From Pseudomonas sp. B21-040 (lineage in GTDB: Bacteria; Pseudomonadota; Gammaproteobacteria; Pseudomonadales; Pseudomonadaceae): DNA of 64,000 nt. Below, piece by piece: positions 58,803-64,000 of this stretch (position 1 is the first letter of the stretch; every line of letters begins with the position of its first letter). Below the pieces are notes generated by a model. The model had not been told where the DNA came from, ran no database searches, and worked only from the letters and a program-made list of their open reading frames with translations. Where the stretch lies: the NCBI RefSeq assembly GCF_024748695.1, contig NZ_CP087176.1:5511501-5575500 (forward strand). Reading direction: 5' to 3'. Made by a program: the position numbers and the translations under genes.

Positions 58803-60689
58803 TTAGAAGTTCACGCCGACGCTGAGCGCAACAAAGTCGCGGTCATCTACAGTGGTGTACTTGCCGTCGAAGAAGTTGGTGTAAGCCAGGCTCGCGGTGT
58901 AGGTGTTCTGGTACTCGGCATCGACACCCAGGCTCACCGCTTTACGACCTTCCTCAAAGTTGCCGCCAGGACCTGGCGAGTAACCGTCTACGTCGTGGGA
59001 CCAGGCCACGTTAGGCTTGAGGTTCACACCGGCGAACACGTCGTTGTATTCCCAGATCGCACGACCGCGGTAGCCCCACGAAGTCGCCGTGGTGAAGCCA
59101 TCGCTGTTGCAGTTGCGGCTGCGGTTGTTGGTGGCGGTGCCCGGACCGGCGCCGTTGATGGTGCTGGTGTTGAGTGCCACGCACGTATTGACTGCGCCAG
59201 TGGCTGGCAACATGCCCGGACCATAGACCGGATCGCGGCCATAACGGACGTCGTCGGTACTTTCCAGGCCGCCGACGTGCGTCACGCCCACTTCACCGAC
59301 CAGGGTCAGACGGCTGGCGCCCATGACCTGATCAAAGAAGTGCGTCAGGGTGGTCTGGAACTGGGTGACTTCTTTACGGTTGTACCCGTGCAGATCTTGA
59401 CCCGGAGCCGCAGAGAGCAACGAAGCGTTACCCAGTGCGCCGCCCAAAGGACGTACACCGGCGAACAGGATGTCAGTGGAGTTCAACTGCACCGGCGCGT
59501 TTGGACGGTAGCTGAGTTCACCTTGCCACGCGGTACCGGTAGGCAGGGTGGTGGAGAAGCTCAAGCCATAAAGGCGAATGTCTTCAGGGTATTCGATGAA
59601 GTACTTCGAGTTACCGGCCACCAGCAACGGGGCGAGTGCGGCGAATGGGCCTGGCAGTGCAGCCGCCGTGTTGTAGACCGACTGAGGTGCACCGGTGGCG
59701 CTGAAGATCGGCGCACGGCTGTGGTAGTTCATGAAGTAGGCGCCGAACTCGGTGTCCAGCGGGTCGAACATGTACTTGAAGGATGCGCCCCACTGGCCGC
59801 TGTCCCGTGCGTCGCGGTCGCCGCCGCGCTGAACCAGTACACCTTCCTCGTCGACGTTGACACCGTTGGCAGCCAACGGGCCCAACGCAATGGCTGGAAT
59901 CTGCGAACGTTTGTTCAGCACGCGCAGATTGTTGTCGCAACCGTCGGCCACGATGTCTGGCTGAGAGAAGAACGTGCCGCAGTTATCGACGACGGTCTGG
60001 TCCCATTCCAGTTGGTAGAAGGCTTCAGCCGACAGGTTCTCGGTCAAGCTCTGCGACACGTAGAACATGTTGACCGGGATCAGGCCTTCCTTGATCTCGG
60101 CGCCTGGACGACGGAACGCGGACACGTCAATCGGGTTGATCGAGTTGATGCCGCCGCCGATGAAGGTACTTTCACCCCAGCTCACCACCTGCTTGCCCAA
60201 ACGCACGGAGCCCGGCTGATCGGCAATGGAGTAGTTGTGATAGACGAAGGCGTCGAGGATTTGGCCGCCGGAAGATTTGGCGCCCTCCTTGCGACCGTCG
60301 TTTTCGACGTTCTTGAATTCCAGGTCTTCGTCTTGCAGCGCGAAGTCGTACCAGTATTTGCCCCGGACAAACACGCCGGTATCGCCGTATTTCAATTCGA
60401 GGTCATGGATGCCCTTGAAGATCTTCGAGAACGCTTGCCCGCTCTTGAAGTTCAAGTGACCGTCATCGGAGGTCTGTGACAGGCCGTGCCCGCCGTTATT
60501 CACGCCAATCAGATTCTTGTTCGGCTGTTGGGTCGAGACACTCATACCCAGGGAGAGCGACGAATCGAACTGACCTTCGATTTCACCAACGTTGAAACTG
60601 ACGCCGAATGCAGGCCCGGCGAGCGTAGAGGCGAGACTGACCGCCAGAGGCAATTTCGCCCGGCGCCAGAACGTGTTTACTGATGTCAT
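58803..60689 (-). CDS. DUF1302 family outer-membrane protein (porin-like)
   Basis: A 628-residue protein with a Sec signal peptide (about 1-29, cleavage after AFG), then a long sequence of alternating amphipathic strands with many Asn, Gly and aromatic residues, ending in ..DFVALSVGVNF. A C-terminal Phe after alternating hydrophobics is the classic outer-membrane beta-barrel signal. The family is thought to form large barrels for hydrophobic molecules; no substrate is established. GGAG precedes the ATG by eight bases. It is first of the DUF1302-DUF1329 pair. Confidence 0.88.
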   Translation of the reverse strand: MTSVNTFWRRAKLPLAVSLASTLAGPAFGVSFNVGEIEGQFDSSLSLGMSVSTQQPNKNLIGVNNGGHGLSQTSDDGHLNFKSGQAFSKIFKGIHDLELKYGDTGVFVRGKYWYDFALQDEDLEFKNVENDGRKEGAKSSGGQILDAFVYHNYSIADQPGSVRLGKQVVSWGESTFIGGGINSINPIDVSAFRRPGAEIKEGLIPVNMFYVSQSLTENLSAEAFYQLEWDQTVVDNCGTFFSQPDIVADGCDNNLRVLNKRSQIPAIALGPLAANGVNVDEEGVLVQRGGDRDARDSGQWGASFKYMFDPLDTEFGAYFMNYHSRAPIFSATGAPQSVYNTAAALPGPFAALAPLLVAGNSKYFIEYPEDIRLYGLSFSTTLPTGTAWQGELSYRPNAPVQLNSTDILFAGVRPLGGALGNASLLSAAPGQDLHGYNRKEVTQFQTTLTHFFDQVMGASRLTLVGEVGVTHVGGLESTDDVRYGRDPVYGPGMLPATGAVNTCVALNTSTINGAGPGTATNNRSRNCNSDGFTTATSWGYRGRAIWEYNDVFAGVNLKPNVAWSHDVDGYSPGPGGNFEEGRKAVSLGVDAEYQNTYTASLAYTNFFDGKYTTVDDRDFVALSVGVNF

Positions 60690-61024
60690 CGACGCTACTC
60701 CATGTGCATTATTGTTATGGCAGTGAGTACTTCTAAAAACGTTGTGGGTGACGGGGAGCCAAGGCGTCCCGAAGTCACTCCAAAATTGAATCGCCCCGTT
60801 TGTACGTGAGCTCCGTTCTTAAAAATCCTTGAGCGGACTATAGCCAGCAGGTAGTAGAGCTTGATCCCTCTAAAGTGTGATTTGCAGCTGCCAGCCACTC
60901 TGGAACAGTCCTTTGCCAGTCCGACACCTGTCGGCACGGCAAGGATGGCTGAAAATCCGGATTACACAAGCCAAGCGCTTGCTTGGTGGGCCTGGCGTGC
61001 CCTTTCGGGCACACCGGGAAACGC
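60690..61024. other. Leader region between acyl-CoA synthetase and DUF1302
   Basis: This 335-base gap holds two small hairpins just after the synthetase stop (CCAAGC/GCTTGG at 60971-60986, GTGCCC/GGGCAC at 60997-61012) without T tracts. It also holds a possible -10 box TATAGT on the minus strand (60842-60837) with no -35, as in activator-dependent promoters. No open frame here is convincing. Confidence 0.5.
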
Positions 61025-62707
61025 TTAAAGCGTCGAGAGGAAGGCGCTGTTATTGGCCTGCCATTCAGTGATGTCGAGGCGGATGCGCTTCTTGTCGAGC
61101 TTGCCGACACTGGTCTTGGGAATTTCAGTAACAAGGGCGATCTGGCTCGGGATCGCCCACTTGCTCAGGTGCCCCAACTCCACGAATGGCTTGAGGTGTT
61201 CCTTGAGTTCCCGGGCCCCAATCTCATACCCCTCGCGGATCACCAGCAGCGCAAACGGCCGCTCGCCCCACTGCGGATCGGCGATGCCCACCACTGCTAC
61301 TTCACGTACCGCCTCGTGACGACTGATCAAGTCTTCAAGGTCCAGCGACGAGATCCACTCGCCACCGGTCTTGATCACATCTTTGATGCGATCACGAATG
61401 TCGATCACGCCCATGCTGTCCAGCGTCGCCACGTCGCCGGTATGCAGCCAGCCCCCGGCCCACAGCTCGGCGCCCTTCTGCGGCTCGTTGAAGTAACCCT
61501 CGGTCAGCCATGGCGCACGCAGCACGAGTTCGCCCTGGGTTTCGCCATCGGCGGGCAGGAAATTGCCGTCGGTGTCGACGATCGCCGCCTCGACCAATGG
61601 CCCCGGCACGCCGGCCTTGATGCGATAGGTGGTGCGTTCGTCTTCGCTACCCGCCATCAACTCATCGTTGAGGTGAGCACACGACACCAGTGGCCCGGTT
61701 TCCGACATGCCGTAAGCGGCCGTCAACTGAATGCCCTTGGCCTTGGCCGCGTCGTACAGGGTGCGATTCAGTGCGCTGCCGCCGATGACAATTTTCCAGC
61801 CGCCGAAGTCCGTGCCTTGCGCCGCTTTGGCATTGAGGACCATTTGCAGAATGGTCGGCACGCAGTGGGAAAAGGTGACCTTCTCCTTTCGCCACAGCTC
61901 CACCAGGTATTCCGGATCGTAACGGCCCGGATAAACCTGCTTGAGCCCGAGCATGGTCGCCACATACGGCAAGCCCCAGGCATGCACATGGAACATCGGG
62001 GTGATCGGCATGTACACGTCGTTGGTGCCCAACAGGCGCACGCTGTCGATGGCGCCCATGATCGTCGAGACGCCCATGGTGTGCAGCACCAGTTGCCGAT
62101 GGGTGAAATACACACCTTTGGGATTACCGGTGGTACCGGTGGTGTAGAACGTGGTGGCGACCGAGTTTTCGTCGAAGTCCTGGAAGTCGTACTGCGTACT
62201 GGCCGCTGCCAGCAATTGCTCGTACTCGCCGACCAGGTTGGGCAGGTCGGCGGTCTTTTCCGGCAGGTCGGTGAGCAGCAGGGTTTTCTCGACCGTGGTC
62301 AGGTGCCCGGCAATCGCCTGGTACAGCCCCACGAACTCGCTGTTGACCAGCACAAAGCGGTCCTCGGCATGGTTCATGGTGTAGAGGATTTGTTCCGGCG
62401 ACAGGCGCACGTTGATCGTGTGGATCACCGCGCCGATCATCGGGATGGCGAACATGCATTCCAGGTATCGATGGCTGTCCCAATCCATCACCGCCACGGT
62501 ATCCCCGGCCTTGACGCCGGCTGCCGTCAACACGTTGGCCAGCCGCGCAACCCGCTCGATCAGGGTCGGATAGCTGTAGCGCAACTGGTCGCGGTAGATG
62601 ATCTCGCGGGTTTTCTCATAACGAGCGCCGGACATCAGCAGCCGCTTGATCAGCAGCGGATACTGGTAAGCGCCTTCGGCTGGGGGGATAACGCGAGTCT
62701 GCAACAT
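61025..62707 (-). CDS. Acyl-CoA synthetase (AMP-binding, AlkK-like)
   Basis: A 560-residue adenylate-forming enzyme that activates a carboxylic acid to its CoA thioester. Core motifs are TTGTTGNPKGVYFTHRQL (A3), YGMSETGP (A5), GWLHTGDVATLD (A7), IKTGGEWISSLDLE (A8) and the catalytic Lys in TSVGKLDKKRIR (A10). Overall it resembles medium/long-chain fatty-acid CoA ligases such as AlkK. It is upstream of DUF1302 on the same strand, 335 bases away, so co-regulation rather than a single tight operon is likely. The exact acid is unknown. Confidence 0.92.
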   Translation of the reverse strand: MLQTRVIPPAEGAYQYPLLIKRLLMSGARYEKTREIIYRDQLRYSYPTLIERVARLANVLTAAGVKAGDTVAVMDWDSHRYLECMFAIPMIGAVIHTINVRLSPEQILYTMNHAEDRFVLVNSEFVGLYQAIAGHLTTVEKTLLLTDLPEKTADLPNLVGEYEQLLAAASTQYDFQDFDENSVATTFYTTGTTGNPKGVYFTHRQLVLHTMGVSTIMGAIDSVRLLGTNDVYMPITPMFHVHAWGLPYVATMLGLKQVYPGRYDPEYLVELWRKEKVTFSHCVPTILQMVLNAKAAQGTDFGGWKIVIGGSALNRTLYDAAKAKGIQLTAAYGMSETGPLVSCAHLNDELMAGSEDERTTYRIKAGVPGPLVEAAIVDTDGNFLPADGETQGELVLRAPWLTEGYFNEPQKGAELWAGGWLHTGDVATLDSMGVIDIRDRIKDVIKTGGEWISSLDLEDLISRHEAVREVAVVGIADPQWGERPFALLVIREGYEIGARELKEHLKPFVELGHLSKWAIPSQIALVTEIPKTSVGKLDKKRIRLDITEWQANNSAFLSTL

Positions 62708-62869
62708 AAGAATCCCTTTTCTGACTGCACGGTGTTGGCTGAATGTTAAGCACTCTAGTGCCCTTCCATGACAGCCAAATCAGCCAAAGGAATGATTTGC
62801 AGAGCCGATCAAATGCTAGCTTTACGCCAGCATTTGTGGGAGTTCGATGTCAGTAACGCGCCGGCGCGA

Positions 62870-63499
62870 TCAATGCATCTCGGTGAAAGCGAGCTTCACG
62901 CCGATGGCAATCAGCACCACGCCCATGGTCCGGTCGAACCAGTGGCCCATGCGGGCGAAGCCGGCGCGCACACGCTGCTGGCTGAACAGGCGCGCCACCA
63001 GGCAGAACCACAACGCAGTCGCCGCCGCCAGATAAACCCCGTAACCGGCTTGCACCGCCAGTGGCGTGTGCGGGTTGATGACGACCGTGAACAGCGACAG
63101 GAAGAACAACGTGGCTTTGGGGTTCAGACCGTTGGTCACGAAACCGGACGTGAAGGCGCCACGTGCGGTGCGTTCGCCGGCCTCCTTGTGCAGATTGTCA
63201 TCGACCGCTTTGGCCGGTTGCGCACGCAGGGCCTTGTAGCCGATGTACAACAAGTACGCGGCAGCGGCCCATTTCAGCGCGTTGAACAGCACGATCGACT
63301 GGGACACGATCAGACCGATGCCGAGCAACGAATAGCCGACGTGGAGGAAAATCGCCGTACCGACACCCAGCGCCGTCCAGGTGCCGGCGCGACGACCATG
63401 GGTCACGCTCTCACGCACCACCACGGCAAAGTCCGGGCCGGGACTGGCCACGGCCAACAAGTGAATCAGGGCAACGGTCAAAAACTCTGTCCAGTACAT
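62870..63499 (-). CDS. LysE/RhtB-family amino-acid exporter
   Basis: A 209-residue inner-membrane exporter starting at ATG 63499 (MYWTEFLTVALIHLLAVASPGPDF), with AAAGGAG seven bases upstream. It has the family signature SPGPDFAVVVRESVTHGRRAG and NPKATLFFLSLF, and about six hydrophobic segments. Family members export Lys, Arg, homoserine or threonine; the substrate here is not known. It stands alone. Confidence 0.9.
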   Translation of the reverse strand: MYWTEFLTVALIHLLAVASPGPDFAVVVRESVTHGRRAGTWTALGVGTAIFLHVGYSLLGIGLIVSQSIVLFNALKWAAAAYLLYIGYKALRAQPAKAVDDNLHKEAGERTARGAFTSGFVTNGLNPKATLFFLSLFTVVINPHTPLAVQAGYGVYLAAATALWFCLVARLFSQQRVRAGFARMGHWFDRTMGVVLIAIGVKLAFTEMH

Positions 63500-63814
63500 C
63501 GGGGCTCCTTTGGGGGCAGATCGGTCGAAATGAAAAATCCAGGCTGACAACATCCCTGTAGCAGCTGGCGAAGCCTGCGTTCGGCTGCGCAGCAGTCGTG
63601 AAATCAGGCACCGCGCTCTTACAGGAAGTCCGCATGCTCTGTGTTTACGACTGCTGCGCAGCCGAACGCAGGCTTCGCCAGCTGCTACAGGGATGTCGGT
63701 GCTTCATCGCATAGCGCGTCAACTTAGCTACTTTTGTGCAATGGGTAACCATTTGTTTCATCTGGTAGGCTCGGCAGATTACGCCTTCAGTTCAATGCAC
63801 AAAAGGTACAGTTG
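63500..63814. other. Gap between LysE-type gene and hydroxyacid dehydrogenase
   Basis: A class 2 REPIN-like repeat fills 63551-63695. The remaining 120 bases before the dehydrogenase contain its promoter region, but no hexamers stand out. Confidence 0.5.
63551..63695. repeat. REPIN-like long inverted repeat (class 2)
   Basis: Perfect outer symmetry CATCCCTGTAGCAGCTGGCG and its complement (63676-63695) encloses CGTTCGGCTGCGCAGCAGTC and its inverted copy around a 45-base centre. Nearly the same arms as 6763-6897. Confidence 0.8.
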
Positions 63815-64000
63815 ATGACGAACTCTCGCCGCGCCGTTTTCCTCGACCACCCGTCCCTGGACCTCGGCGACCTCGACCTCGGCCCGCTGCAGGCCTGTTT
63901 CGACGAGTTGCAACTGTTCGCACAGACCACGCCGGATCAAGTGATCGAACGTATAAAGGGCGCCACCGTCGCCATCACCAACAAGATCCTGATCGATGCC
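63815..64000 (+). CDS. 2-hydroxyacid (hydroxypyruvate/glycerate-type) dehydrogenase, N-terminus
   Basis: ATG 63815 has AAAAGG upstream and opens a frame to the window end (62 residues, MTNSRRAVFLDHPSLDLGDL...). The start resembles glycerate/hydroxypyruvate reductase family members: a short strand, VFLDHPSLDLGDLDLGPL, the helix, then the conserved GATVAITNKILIDA. The NAD-binding and catalytic parts lie outside the window, so substrate cannot be decided. Confidence 0.8.
   Translation, partial: MTNSRRAVFLDHPSLDLGDLDLGPLQACFDELQLFAQTTPDQVIERIKGATVAITNKILIDA

Noticed and set aside
60971..61012. Two hairpins after the acyl-CoA synthetase as terminators
   Set aside because: Stems are only six pairs and no T run follows on the minus strand.

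Overview
The window is high-GC chromosomal DNA from a Pseudomonas, most likely the P. fluorescens group. The evidence is the complete division/cell-wall (dcw) cluster mraZ to lpxC on the minus strand, the Pseudomonas-type order rsmI / lpoA-yraN-gmhA-dolP / sspB-sspA / petABC / rpsI-rplM / tas / acyl-CoA dehydrogenase / AraC / zapE-trpS / zapG, and many intergenic REP doublets (REPIN-like) of the kind common in fluorescent pseudomonads. No tRNA, rRNA, insertion sequence, phage gene or CRISPR array was recognised. The only RNA gene is RNase P RNA.

Layout. (1) 1-9.1 kb, accessory flank: a truncated minus-strand gene, then an RND efflux operon (adaptor, pump) fused by short spacing to an OmpR/HK two-component pair, a small secreted protein, and a membrane diguanylate cyclase with a periplasmic sensor. 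(2) 9.1-27.1 kb, the dcw cluster read leftwards from a sigma70-like promoter with three 10-bp-spaced MraZ-type repeats; almost every gene overlaps or abuts the next. It makes UDP-MurNAc-pentapeptide and lipid II, flips or polymerises and crosslinks it (FtsW, FtsI), builds the Z ring (FtsZ, FtsA, FtsQ, FtsL) and ends with lipid A synthesis (LpxC). (3) 27.3-45 kb, conserved housekeeping genes: rnpB, rsmI, the lpoA-yraN-gmhA-dolP envelope operon, ClpXP adaptor sspB with sspA, the cytochrome bc1 operon, ribosomal proteins L13/S9, tas, an acyl-CoA dehydrogenase facing an AraC/DJ-1 regulator, zapE, trpS, a hydrolase, and zapG. (4) 44.9-64 kb, second accessory flank: an OmpA-like lipoprotein, an MBL hydrolase, a giant serralysin-like RTX metalloprotease, a MalT-like LuxR regulator, DUF1329 and DUF1302 envelope proteins, an acyl-CoA synthetase, a LysE exporter, and the start of a 2-hydroxyacid dehydrogenase.

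The most unusual object is the 2523-residue protein at 46.6-54.2 kb. It has an N-terminal HExxHxxGxxH zinc protease domain and about 2090 residues made of 24 RTX modules of three types (A 83, B 94, C 83 residues). The modules follow a strict order (C then A, A then B, B then A or C). The array measures exactly three 2091-bp blocks, and the last two are a tandem duplication. It is near-identical at DNA level, so it should be unstable in copy number. Next to it, the MalT-like regulator lies between two terminators with the same stem and beside a DUF1329-DUF1302-acyl-CoA synthetase group, which suggests an inducible route for uptake and activation of a hydrophobic acid whose identity cannot be read from sequence.
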